Positions 9,707 to 22,512 of a stretch of DNA of 64,000 nucleotides are shown piece after piece (within the stretch, counting starts at the first letter, position 1; every line of letters begins with the position of its first letter). Made by a program: the position numbers and the translations under genes. The notes below the pieces were generated by a model, which saw only the letters and a list, made by a program, of their open reading frames with translations, was not told the origin of the DNA and did not search any database. The DNA is from Coprinus comatus (taxonomy: Eukaryota > Basidiomycota > Agaricomycetes > Agaricales > Agaricaceae). The DNA is taken from contig JAWPGT010000063.1 of NCBI GenBank assembly GCA_034638255.1, positions 1 to 64,000 on the forward strand. Reading direction: 5' to 3'.

Positions 9707-12096
9707 TCATTCCTCTGACAACACAGCCAATTCCATAACTTCCTGAATCATCAGAACTGCATCTGCTGATCTAGGTTTAAGTGTACATTTGAATGGTGGT
9801 GGTTGCCTAATTTTATAAACCTTCAGATTTTGTGCAATATCAATTCACGTAGTATGAACTCACGAGATAGCTGAAGAGGTGAATTCACAATCAGGTTCAA
9901 AGGGTATACCATTGATATCGACTGCTTTTTCAATATTGAATACTGTAAGAATTGACGCAATCGTTAACCATATAACAGATTGTGCGATATGAGCACCTGG
10001 GCAAGTTCTATTATTATTATTATTTTTCAGTACGTGGTTAAAACAAAGGAATTTGGTTCCATACCTTCGTCCAAAACCAAAGGTAATATCCGCGGGATCC
10101 CTCATTCCGCCATCTGCTCCAAGTCTTCCTTCATCATCAAGATAACGTTCGGGTTTAAATCGATCGTAGTCCGGATAGTCGGCCTCGTTTCTTAACATTG
10201 CCCTTTTTTTAATAAAACAAAAAATAGCCGATGTCAGTATATCATGTCAGACTTCTTGAGCGTCAAGATAGGAGGAAGACTATAAATCCCGCAACGAGGT
10301 TTGCTAGGAAATCGACATACCAAGCGTTTGGTATCACGATAGTTTTTTCTGGAATGAAGTAACCTTTATATATATCCGGTGCAGTTGACAGATGAGCAAC
10401 ACCTATGAATTGAATGGTTGTATAAAGACGCTCAGTACATAGTTCTGAGTCAAGTTCCGGTTTAAAAAGAATCCGTACCTGCAGGAACAATTGCTTTCCA
10501 TCTGTACAGGGTTTGTAAGTTACGATATACTAACTGCCGCGGATATGCCAGTGGGTTGGCAGTGGCTAGTAAGACTAGTGCTTACCTTAAAACCTCCTTT
10601 ACTATCACTGAAATGTAAGGTAACGATGACAAGTCCGAGTGAGTCGCTAATCGATCGTCCAATACACCATCCAGTTCTTGTTGTGCACGTCGTTGGACAT
10701 CTGGGAAGCAAATCATGGCAAGGAAGAAGGTTCGAATAGCGGCGGATGTTGAATCAGTTGCAGCTGTCATAGATAAAATAACCTATGTTGTCAGCGATCC
10801 GATATAGTACCGTCACCTGTGGCACTTCAAATGCTAAAATGATTTTTGAACATACCCATGTAAACATTCCCTGCTACATCTTTACAAATATCAAGCTCCT
10901 CTCCGGTCATAGTACCTTGTACATTCTCCAAGCATAGAGATATGAAGGAAGGATTGGGTGCTTCTCTGTGTCTACGGAATACCATTGTTAACATAAGAAA
11001 TAATCAATGGTCGACAAGTAATGAAACACGAACCCATTTTTTCTGTGCTTCTGTGAAAATATCGTCTTTCAATCTCCCAGCATGCTCTCTAGATTTCTGT
11101 GCCGCCTTTTGAAACGTTGCACCAGGGAACCATATGGGAAGATGTTTAAGAAATGGAATCATATCTACAATACGTGGACCTGAAGACAATAAATCTCCTA
11201 CAACTTTACCAGCATGTTGAGCAACATTAATGTTTGGGTCGTTATGTTGAAGAATGTCAACTCCATAAGTCATTGAGATGGATATCGAGCCAGTCATACT
11301 GGAAGGGTCACAGAAATATCAAACCGGATCAACCTGACGGGCAAGAAAAACCACAAAGTAAATGACGTACTGTTGAATGGATTCGGAAAAGCCATTGGGT
11401 CTCTCCAATAATTGAAATAAAAGTCGATGGATATATTTTTCTTCTTGGATATGATGAATAATGGCATTGGATGGATTAAAATATTTCTTGAATAATCGTC
11501 GACGAACGCGCCAAGGTTCTCCATAGGGCATAAGCCCAAACTGAAAACCAAAACCAGACCTATATCATAATCCCGATGTTAACAAAGAAAACGATCTCGG
11601 GAAATAATAAAGAGGGGTGACACGTACAACTGGGACAACATAACTGAAGTAGGACTAGCAGTAGAAGTTGAGTCAATTTACAGTCGTACGTTTGTACTGG
11701 AGATACAACTCACCGACTTGAATATATTGTTGACCTCTTCTCCAAAAGCTCTTTAGCATCATCATACGAGTTCAAGATTAGAATGGATTGCCCCATGGCG
11801 TTGAGATGTATAATACTTGAATCTATGTAATAAAAATCAATTCTCCAAACTGCTGATATACTCTGAGTTCTATTAATGAATAAAATCCAACATATCATAT
11901 TTCTTTGCCCATTCCGCATAAGTCTTCCAAGCATATTCAGCAGGAATCTGGAACCCATTCCCCAATAATGGTAATTTCTTTGGACCAGGAGGTAAAGGAT
12001 AGGGTTTCGTTGACGACAAGACTGAGTGTAGAGATAAATAGCGAGTATTACAGTACTGAGGGCAAAAATCCCATCCCAGGAATTCAGCCAACTCAT
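9707..12096 (-). pseudogene. Cytochrome P450, intron-rich, one frameshift near the N-terminus
   Basis: This is a microsomal class II P450. From the ATG at 12096 the protein has a membrane anchor (FALSTVILAIYLYTQS), then the proline-rich hinge PLPPGPKKLPLLGNG, then MPYGEPWRVRRRLFKKYF (helix C), ATDSTSAAIRTFF (helix I), KEVLR (ExxR, helix K), DYDRFKPERY and FGFGRR(Y)CPGAH (heme Cys). It ends PPPFKCTLKPRS. Most exon joins work in frame, including a 23-base exon encoding WKAIVPAG. Two faults are seen. The anchor and the hinge are in different frames, as if one base was lost near 12000-12007, with no room for an intron. The donor after AEWAKKY also reads ATATGT where GTATGT is expected. The hinge and overall layout resemble the O-methylsterigmatocystin oxidoreductase-like P450s of mushrooms. 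The substrate is unknown. Confidence 0.78.
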
Positions 12097-12427
12097 AGTA
12101 TGGTAAGTAGGGTAAGGGAAAGGGAATAAGACGGCGTCATTGTCGTAGGAAAAAGTAGCTAAAACGAATGGTGCACGCCAGTCGGCGAACACCGCTTTGC
12201 CGTAAACCTTCGAATAGTGTAGCGCCAATTGAGCGCCAAACCTTAATTGATAAGGAATCTCACGCGGAGAGAACCACTTTTGGTTTTCTTTAGATTCTTT
12301 GAAATGTTACACGTTGGACTCAAGTTTGCCTTATTGCGCATATAAGCAGAATGCAAACAAAATAAATAATAATACATCTTTGTCTTCCTAAGAACCATAA
12401 CAAACAAGTAAACGAGTGGGTCATGAA

Positions 12428-14545
12428 TCACAGTTCCTCGTAGAGGGGTTGCAAAGGTATCTTGGTAGGTGTGGCAGAAGTTCTAGTATGATGCGTTTTT
12501 GAGCCCGTAGCGGTCGCCTTAGCCTTTCCAGGTTTCTAATGCACACGAAAAGAAACAGTCATTCATCGAGACGAGGGGAAAGTGAAAATACAACATACCG
12601 ATCCAATCTCAATACCCAACTCCTTCAAAACCTCCGGATCATTTCCAAACTCTTCAATCTTATCACTCATATGGAAAACAATAGTTCCTCCATTAATAAT
12701 CTGTTCATGTGTGATAATTGGTTTTTCAAGTTTAACGCCATTGATTTCGACAGATTTGACGTAAGGAAGCATTGTTGCTCCCATTGAAATTACAGAGAGT
12801 TTTCGCTGTTGACGAGTTCCTGGGGGTGGTGGCAGCATTATGTCAATGCGGTTGAAGAGGGGTCTGCGATTTAATAATATAAGTAATTCATTTTGTGATG
12901 AAATGAAGGGGAACTTACGAGCCAACAACGTATTCGCCTGAAACAGGGTTTACGGGGTAGAATCCTAGGGCACTGAAAAGGTACCATGCGCTCATCTGAC
13001 CACAATCTTCGTTCTAGTAATGAATGTTAGCAAATGTACCCCTGAGGTACAAAGTTTACATACCCCTGATAGACCGGTAGGAGTATTACTGTATTCCTTT
13101 TTAGCGATATTACGAACATGTTCTTGGGTCTTGTATGCAGCTCCTGAAAGTGAATATAGATAAGGGATGTGATGAGAGGGCTATTAAGCGCATTAGTCGT
13201 GTGTTTTTTTATGATTAGAATTACAACTGACTTCATTGGTATGATCATTATGACCACCATTGAAATGCTCTTCCAAACTCTTCACGAAGGCAGCTTTACC
13301 CCCTCGTTTCTCAATCAAAGTAGGAATATCATGTACAACATCGAAAGAGTACGCCCATTTGTCGCCTTTAATTCACATTAGTCACCTTTACAGAAAAACC
13401 GAAGACAAGACAAGACATACCTTCAGTCCAGCCACGATCTTCTCCAGCCCAGCCTCCTTCAGCGTTCCTTGCTTCGAAGAACCCAGTCTTTCATTCCAAA
13501 GGGTAAAGGGTGCCTTCTTGGAACGTTCGAGTAGGTAACCAGCCTCATAATCCTTTCCAAGGGCTTTCGCAAAGGTGTATGCAGCGTAGTCATCATCTAC
13601 CAAAATCAATGATTAATGAGCGTTTGTGGCTAAGATGAAAAGTTCAGAATTTACGCTTACAAGCATAGTCAAGGGTTCTTGAAGCACTCTCAGAATGGAG
13701 ATCATCCGCAACCCAACCTTTGTCCAAGTCATTGTATGATGAGGAAAGTCCAGCTCGTACTTCATAATCGACGTTCTATAAACAACATCTTAATTAATCT
13801 CACCAATTTGATGTATTCATTTTTGAGAAGCTCACCTCTTGTCTGTCTGCGTATTCGGTCATAGGGTCTTCCATAGGAGGGATAACTGCATCTTTCCGAA
13901 CAGCTTCCCATGCAAGATCACGATCGAAACCGGTAACACCCTTCCAAACAGCCTCTGCGATGAGAGAATCCGCATGTGTACCAACCATAATATTCGTCTC
14001 CACAATGTTTTTCCACATTGGTAACCAACCACTCTGCATGGGTTGATTAGATATTTAATAGGGGTACGTAGGGAAAAAAAGGATCCACGCACTTGTTTGT
14101 AATCAGCCAACATGCTGTTGATGAAGCCTGGTACACGTTCTGGGGCAAAGATAATTTGCCATGCCCAAGCAGCACGGAAAGTATCCCATATAGAATAACC
14201 AGTATAAGACTTTTGATCTTTTTCCAAATCATGTACTTTGTTATTGTAACCCGAATAGTATTTTCCTCGTTCATCTTGTTCGCTTGGATATTGAAGTGTA
14301 TGCGCGATCGCAGTATAGAAAATCTCTTCCTCGGCATCCGAAGCACCTTCAACTCGAACCCTACCCAATTTCTCTTCCCATTGGGCTCTAGCTGATGCAG
14401 CAGTATGTTCGAGGGTACCAACTAGTAGCCCATGGGAATCCGTAATATCGGGATCGATGTCAGGTATTTCTGCGTCGATGTTTTGTCTTGCGTGTTCAAT
14501 AGAAATGAATGAAGTGCCGATACGAACACCGACAACAGAGAGAGT
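12428..14545 (-). pseudogene. GH92 alpha-mannosidase, C-terminal catalytic part only
   Basis: Glycoside hydrolase family 92 enzymes are Ca2+-dependent alpha-mannosidases, often secreted in fungi. Marks seen in order are VGVRIGTSFISIEHARQNID, EIFYTAIAHTLQYPSE, YTGYSIWDTFRAAWAWQ, FAPERVPGFINSMLADYKQ, SGWLPMWKNIVETNIMVGTH and YAAYTFAKALGKDYEAGYLL. A C-terminal beta region contains SVEINGVKLEKPIITHEQI. The tail runs to the TGA at 12428. Introns are in place and most joins keep frame. The whole N-terminal beta-sandwich domain (roughly 250-300 residues in the family) and any signal peptide are absent. The GH92 frame begins directly against the importin homology, in another frame, at about 14535-14546. 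It has no start of its own, so it is a 5'-truncated relic. Confidence 0.85.
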
Positions 14546-17370
14546 ATTGCTGTTACTATTTGAGTTGTTAATGTGTTACTTTGTTTTCCTGTATCCAATA
14601 ATCTTAGTACCATCCTATATAAAAAAATGTTAAATAAGTAATAAAAAGGAAAAGAAAAAAGAAAAACGTTACATGGCACTAGCTTCTCTAACACCTTCAT
14701 GAAAATCAAACTTTAGACAAGGTAATACAATATCCAAAGTTTGTAACAGATAAGGAGCAAATTTCCCTCCCAAAGTCGAACAATAAATCAACAACGTTTC
14801 AAAAGCTTGACATTTTTCTTCCAATGTTGAAGTTTTAATTCCCATCGTACGTCCATTCAACGTAACAATTTCATATCCTTCTTTTTCTTGATTTTCTTCA
14901 TCTTGCTCATCGTCTACGTTAACGCGTATTAGTTTTTTTTTGTAATGGATGAGGGAAGAGGACGTACTGTAGACAGAAATATCAGCTTTGGCACTTGCTG
15001 TCGCTAATACATTAGGCATAACAAGTTTAAGATACGGTTCAAATTCTGATCCTAAAGCTTGACAAATCTTTGCCCAAGTAGCAATCAAATAATGTCCCAA
15101 TTGAGTATCATTCGTATCCACAGGACTCTCTTCAAAAAAAAAAACGTCAGTAAAGGTATTTTGTAATTCGTATTCAAAAAAAAATCTCACTCTGGATCCG
15201 AACTAACAACTCAACCAAAGCAGCCGAATCTTTCCTAAAGACATCTCTTCCAACAGCAGTAGCAACAAGACCAGCACATTCCATAGCTTTAACTCTCAAT
15301 TTCTCATGTTCCCTATTCCCATGTTCCGCATTTCTCAACACATTCAACAAAAGTGGCATAATCCTATCATAATAATTTCCAAATGTCGTTTCAGAAGCAT
15401 CAGCTACCATAGCTAAAGTAGTAATAGCTTGTTCTTGAACATAACGATTTACTTTTGTTGTTCTTTCATCTGCTGTTACGTTTAAAAGGTTTAAGAGACG
15501 CGTGACGATTGGATCTAGATATGGAAGTAGGACTTGACGTTCGACTCCTTCACAGAAATTGATTAGAGCGGCTGCTGCGTGAGAATGAACACTATAGGAT
15601 ACGTTAGAAAACGAATGGAAATAAATAATCAAGTATATTACCGAGGTTCAGGATCTTCCAAGGCAGGAATCAAAACGGCGAATAAAGGTTGATGATATCG
15701 CTCTTGAACTACTTCTTCTAAATCGGTACATAGTTGGCCACTGTATTAATTCAGTATCGAGGTTACAAATGAAAATAAAAAACTTACATGCATTGACAAG
15801 CAGCGTATCTAACCCTGGGATTTGTATCTCTAAACATGGGAATGACCATCTTGACGATATTGCCCAACTCGTTGACCATGACAGACCCTGAACCTTCTGC
15901 AATAGCGGCAATAGCCATAAGGCCTGCATGTCGAGCTCTCCAATCGTAAGAAGCAACCATATATGGAATATGTTGGAATGCATGTGGAAGGATGGCTTTT
16001 CCGCCTAGAGCACACGAAAGTCTGTCGATGGATTGTTCATAGAGTGTTGGTTTTGAGTCGTCTTGGGGAGAAGATATTGTTGGCTATATAATGTTAAAGA
16101 AGGTTGAATGAGAAAAAAAGAAACATACGTCTTCTTGAAGCCATGAACTTAGATCGTCGTCTTCATCAAACTCTGACATTCCCTCGAGGCAAGCTCTTAC
16201 GAGATTACTGATCCATGAATCGACCTTTTTGACCATGCTAGGACGTGATTCAGTCAAACTGATCATGAACTCGAGAGCTGTCAGACGCGTGGTGGATCTT
16301 GCTTCAGCTTCTTCGTCTAGTTCTTGATCGATGTCGAGACCTTTTGAGGAAGGAGGGGGGAAGACGAAGGCATCTGTTCTGCCACTGTTGACAAAGGGAT
16401 TTGTCATTGTTGGAGTGACACCGCTGTCGACGATGGGGAGGATGAGTTGGGGAAGGAAGGAGAGAAGGGACTGGAGATGAGGTGCAAAGAGAGTTGGATG
16501 TGAGGAACAGAGGGGAGTGAGTGTTTCGAGGAAGCTTGTGAGATGATCGTAATTTTGTTTTGAGGGAGATTGTGAGAGGGTGTGTAAGGGATTCGAGCAT
16601 GGGATACATGAGGGCGAGTGATTTTGCGAGCTGTTGTGAGTCTGCAGCGGAGAGATAGGCTACACTTGCCATTAGAGCAGCATGGCGTACCTGTGATGTA
16701 TTAGATGTGATAAATGGAGAATTGATATTGACGTACGGGAATACTTTGAGGATCGAGAAGACCCTTTTGGAAGACGGCGAGAACAGCGTCTGTCTGTAGA
16801 TCGATGACGAGGTTTGGACAGCCGGAGAAGACTCTGAAGGCAGATTCTCTGAGGGCGTCTGCAGAGAGATTACGATCTTGGGCAGTGGCGAGGCTAAAAG
16901 CCTGAGCCTGGAGAGCGTGCCAGGGACGTCCTCTGGTCATCTCGTAGTTTGCAAGGTCAGTGATTGTGTCTGCGGTCTTTTTCCTGACGTCGTTGGAGGG
17001 TTCGTTTGTGAGAGAGCTGAGGAGAAGACGTTGGATGGTGGAGAGACTGTTGGAGGATAGCTGGTCGTAGAGAGTGACATGGGCCTGTCCTGGGGCAGCT
17101 CTGAAGAGAAGACGCCTGAGAAGAATGAGAGAAAAGGAACGCATGAGGTCGACATCTGAGACGACTGCAAAGTGAGCAAGAGCCAGGAGATAGAGCTCTG
17201 GGGTGTGTGCAAGACGTTCGTTGACGGCCTGTTCTGCGCTGTTTTGTGTGAGAAAGGAATATAACTGATAATTAAACATACTTTTGGCGTATTTCGTTGT
17301 TTCCCTGCACAAGATTGGACAGGATCTGCGTCAGTTCCTGCGAGACCTCTGGGGAGACTAGACTGTCCAT
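14546..17370 (-). pseudogene. Importin beta-3 / Kap121-type karyopherin, 3'-truncated copy
   Basis: This HEAT-repeat nuclear import receptor starts at the ATG at 17370 (MDSLVSPEVSQELTQILSNL), followed by a short intron and AEQAVNERLAHTPELYLLALA. Further exons carry EQSIDRLSCALGGKAILP, DWRARHAGLMAIAAIAEG, NPRVRYAACQC, HSHAAAALINFCEG, AMECAGLVATAVGRDVF and FHEGVREASAM. These are the hallmarks of Kap121/Pse1/IPO5. The reading stops being importin after TLTTQIVTA near 14546, where GH92 sequence takes over, so the last part of the receptor (roughly 200 residues by family length) is missing. A one-base insertion near 16585-16592 also shifts the frame between PMLESLT and QSPSKQNYDHLTSF. A working copy of this essential gene must exist elsewhere. 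This one is a broken duplicate. Confidence 0.85.
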
Positions 17371-18214
17371 GGTCAACACCACTCCTGCTTATGTCAGCAC
17401 CCCTCTCTTGATGGAATTCCACTACGCTGAGGGAAGATTTCTACTTCGATTTTTATGGAAGGTTCTATCAGTTTTTTTTTTTGGAAATTTTTTTTTCCAT
17501 CTTCTTTGACGGATGGTTGTAAGTATACACGCTCCGACGGCCCCTTGGTTGTCTGGAACTTGATTGACGTACAATGATGTGTGATCATGATTGTCACGTT
17601 ACGATTGACCTTTGTTGTCCAAGTCCCGGCATCTGTGTTTATGTATTCTTCCTCGATTTCATACCTTATTCCCATTTTCCCTAAGTGAATATAATAACAG
17701 TACATATCCTAATTATAATTATATATACAACTTTACGATGATGATGCCCTATTTTTGAAGCAATCGAAAGTCATGATCAATTATAAACGTACAGATATTC
17801 CATCGTTACATCAATACAACAATGTCTACCAAAAAAGAGAGAGCATCGGTCTAAGATTTATCAGTTGCCATCTAATGGACTCCTTGGGATCCTCTAATTA
17901 TATTCAAAAACAACAATAAATATAACATATCTTAAATTTAACTTGTTACCAGTGGCTGGAAGTAAATACTATAACGACGTTTAAATTTCAAACCCGGACA
18001 CTGAATCAGAGTACAATTACTGAATCAAATTTGAATGGAAAATCCATTCGCTAGGTCCAATGCATAATACTAGATCTCGAAATAATACACTCACCAGCAC
18101 TCACTCAACACAATTGATAATTGCGTCGAAACGGAATTTCGGATGGGGCCTGTTTCAAGTGGCTGGCGGAGTGGTTGGGCGCTTTTTTTAAACACATATT
18201 ATGTATGAATCTTA
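17371..18214. other. Intergenic, nothing recognised
   Basis: AT-rich spacer between the importin relic and the left arm of the inverted duplication. No frame with family motifs and no clear repeat is seen. Confidence 0.5.
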
Positions 18215-21200
18215 GGTTTGATGATCCTATACAGATTCTGGGATGCATTCCGCTTAATAAACGACGTCTCCAGCTTTGCAACTCATCACACTGTTGACGC
18301 TTACGCTAAAAGAAGCACTAAACTTTATAATCTAGAATTGGCTCAACGAAAGAAACTTTGAGAGCAACTAGATTGAGAACTGGATGAAGAAAATCAGGTT
18401 AGAGTATATTGTACAGTACATTCAATGGGTATTTAGCAAACCAACGATTTGAAAACTTGAAGTTTAAGTTGGTAAGATGAAAAATCAAAGGCCCTTCTAC
18501 AAACACCGGCGAATTGGCGAACGAGGTATCCATTCTGCAAAATTGTTTTGGGTAGATATGTCTTTGGTAGATATGTCTTCCGCTTGTCGCATTTTTTTTG
18601 GTGGATCCTGAATCGTAGTAGCCATGGTAGCTTCGGACAAGCCACGCTTGTGATTCGGATCATTTTCCTTGTTGGTCGCGTTGGAAGAACCCCTGAGACG
18701 AGGAGGATCGGGATCACGTAGATGGTGAATAGCTTCCACGACTTGGCATATGTGAAAGGTTTCGTTAAACACACTGGTATACGAAGCTTTGATGGCGTGT
18801 GAATATTGTTCCGCACGCTCAATACATGCATTGCGTAGTTGTTGCACAAAGAGATTCAAGTGCTCGACAAAGGCTTCCAGGCCTTTATGAAAGACTTTAC
18901 CTTCTTTACCTGGGGCTGGTAGTTGACGAAGCAAGTGGTTGTCACCCAAGAAGATTTGGAATCGTTCTCGTTCTTCATTAGCAGCTGCGCTGGCAACAAA
19001 GATCAACTGCCCGTATGATTGTGAAGGTGCATAATCGAGGTGGGATGTGATTAGCCACAACACAATCCAGAAAATGGATTCTAAATCGTGTTGGTAGTTA
19101 TAGACCAAGCTCGGTGAGGGAGCGACCGGGTCTAAACGTCGCCGCCCAAGATCGAAATGTTTTGCGTTAAAGCCCTTTGGATATGACGTTTTTGGTAAAG
19201 AACGACGCCCTGTGAGGTAGCGTCGAAGCAAGATCTCGGTTGCCATGAAGTACGGAGTGCCCTAATTAATAATTTAGAAATGTTTGGCACGACGTCATAA
19301 AACGATGTGCTCACGGTTTTGGGATCTGGGCTACAAGGTTCGCGAGTCTGGAACTCCTTCGCATATTCAAGATCACTCAATTTCCCTTGGATTTCATTGT
19401 TCGAGTTGATCGTATATAAGATATTTCCGACACTGATATCCCGGTGGACCCATCCGGCTAGCCACATTATTCCTAGGGCTGGAATCATCCACCAATTAGA
19501 AAAGCGTAATTTAAGGACACAAAAAATAAGAACTTACCAATACAAGCGTCCTGGAGTGCCCTTCCTGCTTGCTCGAAATTGGAAACGTGAGCAAGAGATT
19601 TAGCAACTTCGGAATACACAAGCCGATACTGCCGCTTGGGACGAAATTCGCGCCCATCATCCAGATTCACTGTGGGGGGAGTAACCGAAGGAATGTATGA
19701 GGGAGTAGTACTGCGGGAAGGGTCTGAACCAGGAGTATATCCATACGAGACAGAGGTTTCGAGTGGCTTTGTAAATAAGTTTTTTACTCGGCGGGCATCG
19801 GTGGCTTTGCGTTTGGAGGTTCTCCCTCTCCAATCACAATCAATTCCCATGAAATACTTCTGGTAGGAATTCTTGTTGATACTGTCCTCAATCTCCTTCC
19901 CCATATCAGGATGAAGCTCATTGAGCAGATCCTTTGGTATGCCTCCAAGCGTCCCCACGACACGAAATATCTCCTTCTGGTTCATTCCCTCTGTGCGGGC
20001 GCCTTCATCCAACCATACGTCTTTGAGTGCAACCCGTTTCTTCCCTATCACTGTTGTTCCTGTTGCATCACTCACTTCTATTGCTTCCCATATGCGCGTG
20101 GATCTACCAGTGATACGAAGAGAACGGTAACTGAAGAGTGATCTGATGGTTTTGAAGAACCTTTTTCGGCCCTCGTCCCCAATTTCATGAACGTATTGGA
20201 TTGTATTCTGTTCGCTATCGCCTTTCCCTTCATTGTCAGTGCCTGATTTCTTTTTTCCCTCTTTCTCGGTATGTGTTGGATGAATTCTATGCACTGTAGG
20301 ATCCAAGCCAAGCTCCTCAAGTTTTGCAAATATAAATCCCATAAGAATCCTGACTGTCGTCCTAAAGTCCTATGATTTTTTTTTAGTTTCACGGCAGATT
20401 TATTACAATCAAGACTTACTGTTACGAAATTAAAAGGTTCTGACTTGCATGAATGGGAGCGAGAGTAGTGCCACACCGTCATCTCTTCATCTTCCATATT
20501 GATCTGTAATTAAAATTAAGTATCTATTGTGACACTTGGTAAATAGATCTCTTACGCCATAAGTAAACATTCGGCAAGGGTCGTCGTTCATGATATGGTT
20601 TGCACATGAAAGCAGTTGGACCGAATTCTGTCAAGGATTAGAAAAAAACATGGGACAAAAGTTCGAGATGCACTGACTGATGAACGTTCTGACATGCTCA
20701 ATTTAAACTCGGCAGGTACTGCAATAGTAGATGCAGTAAGCTTTCCTTCCAATTTTCCTTCTTCGAGTCCAGGGTCAGAAAGGAATGAAAAGCAACCGTC
20801 TATCTTGAAGTGACCGCCCGCAATCTCAGACGCAATATTGTTGTTTGGACAGTTGATGTATGATACCAACGAAGTTCTGTTGTTTGACATCGTGTACTCG
20901 CGAATTGATCGTACAATGTTGACGAAATGTCCAAACCGTTCTACCTCGGTTTCTTTTGGTTCCTTCTCCTTTCCTATTTGCTCTTCGCCTCCCTCTTTAT
21001 TGTCTCCATCTCCCATATCTCGCCCTATTTTGCTTTCACCTTGCCCTACGCTTTCAAGTTTCTCATTCCCCTCGCCCAAGGCTTTAGGCTTACGACCTCT
21101 AGGCTTCTTCTCCTTTTTCTTCCACATTGTCCATGTTAGCATATCATTATCTCCCTTGGCGATCAGGTCCTTTTTCACAAGGTGATCAATGCATTTGTCT

Positions 21201-21650
21201 ACATCCTTTTCGTCAGGCGTGAATGGCATGTAATGGTCTCGAAATGTTTCAATTGAGCATTCAACCATCTCGCTTGCCATTTCACGCGCAATCGCTCCCC
21301 GCAGCACAGATTGCTTTATTTCATTCGCAGCAGATTGGTAAGACCGGGCAGTAGAACCTCTACCTCGTTGAAAATTTCTAAATATAGGTCAGAAGAAGAA
21401 GAGAAACAAAGGGGGGAGACTCTCACGCTTCCGAGGGCTCAAGAGACCCTTCCTGAGGTGTACTCGACATCCTGAAGACTCCTAAGGTCTGAAGGTTCTA
21501 CAAGGTAGTGAACGATGGAGATCAAGTTCCGTTGAGCGTTGAGCGTTGAGCGCCTAACTTATTGTTTCCACCCTGCATGTGACTTGTGTATTTCCCACAC
21601 ACATGAAACTCCACAGAACATTCGCAGGCGTAACTTCTTTGGGAGTTCAA
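18215..21650 (-). repeat. Left arm of large inverted duplication (FunK1 copy 1)
   Basis: Read on the minus strand, this arm matches 22345-25870 along its length. The match covers the promoter (GGGAAATACACAAGTCACA and GAAACAATAA), all exons and introns of the kinase gene, the 3' flank (ATCGTTGGTTTGCTAAATACCCATT) and about 350 bp beyond the stop. The arms are diverged at many sites, so the duplication is not recent. The unmatched centre is about 0.7 kb. Confidence 0.85.
18497..21470 (-). CDS. FunK1-type fungal protein kinase, copy 1 (appears intact)
   Basis: FunK1 kinases are an expanded mushroom-specific branch of protein kinases. The ATG at 21470 opens MSSTPQEGSLEPSEA, spliced to NFQRGRGSTARSYQS and then a long N-terminal region. 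The kinase core contains GRSTRIWEAIEV, KRVALKDVW (candidate catalytic Lys), GWVHRDISVGNIL (HRD catalytic loop with the Asn), LSDLEYAK (in place of DFG), GTPYFMATEIL (activation-segment end) and YNYQHDLESIFWIVLW. The last is typical of FunK1. A polar, Pro/Arg-rich tail follows. All joins I tested keep frame, including a GTCAGT donor intron ahead of NSVQLLSCANHIMNDDPC. No internal stop was found. The substrates and role are unknown. It is transcribed away from its inverted partner. Confidence 0.85.
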
Positions 21651-21762
21651 TTCTGGCACATCCCTACGTCTAAACCGATTAAACCGCAATCTGATAGTGC
21701 GCACTGACCAATCTCACATCTGGAATTAATGGACACCGTCCGAAACTGTCACATTAGGAATA

Positions 21763-22260
21763 CTACTCACCTATTCTGTCCCCATGAGTATAACTGAAAG
21801 CATCGATCAAAAATATTAGCTTCTTTCCCTTCTTCACAAGAGATTGAATCATGGAAAGGAAAGGGGAAAATCCAATTCCACAAGAGAACCAAAGAAGTTC
21901 TTTAGGCGGTGAAGGAACAGTAGAATCATTACAAGGTGAACGGTAAATGACAAAGCGACCGGTTATACTGGCAATATCAAGTTTGATATCCAGTGATTTT
22001 AACCCTGATCGATGTATTTTGTAACTTTTGAACAATATTGGAGAATGTTGGAGTTAATACTCCTTCAAGTTGTGTAAGTAAGAATGTGCGGGTGGAAGTG
22101 GGCGCCGCAGAGGAAATCTTCCGATTACGCATGTAACCGTCATTCACGGAAGTTCGGTTGAATGGTGTCAAGTGTAAATATCGTGGGGTACTGGTGAAAC
22201 TCGAACAATCAAGGATCATTGCTTGTCCTGATTGTACCATGAGATCTTTAGAAGATCCCC
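21763..22260 (-). pseudogene. FAD/NAD(P)-dependent oxidoreductase fragment (ferredoxin-reductase type)
   Basis: The stretch between the two FunK1 arms encodes parts of an FR-type FAD-binding barrel (TSTPRYLHLTPFN, then RNRKISSAAPTSTRTFLLT) and the start of the NAD(P)-binding domain (ELLWFSCGIGFSPFLSMIQ, the GGxGxxPF-like motif with Cys for Gly). The two parts are in different frames, changing near ITGYQT/DIASITGRF, and both ends of the gene are missing. It is an internal relic caught between the arms. Confidence 0.68.
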
Positions 22261-22512
22261 AGGAGAATGTAGCGATGACTCATGTTGTGGTTTAGCAAGT
22301 TTTAGTTATATAGCCACATGATGTATGTAGAATGGAACTTCTACAGAGAGCTGGAAGAAGCTACACCTGCGAAAATTCTTGTGGAATTGTAGGTTTGTGT
22401 GGGAAATACACAAGTCACACGTCGGGGGGAAACAATAACTTGGGTGCTCAACCACACATTGTCCCTATCGTTCACCATCCTTGTAGGACCTTCACAGCTT
22501 GGAGCCTTCAGA

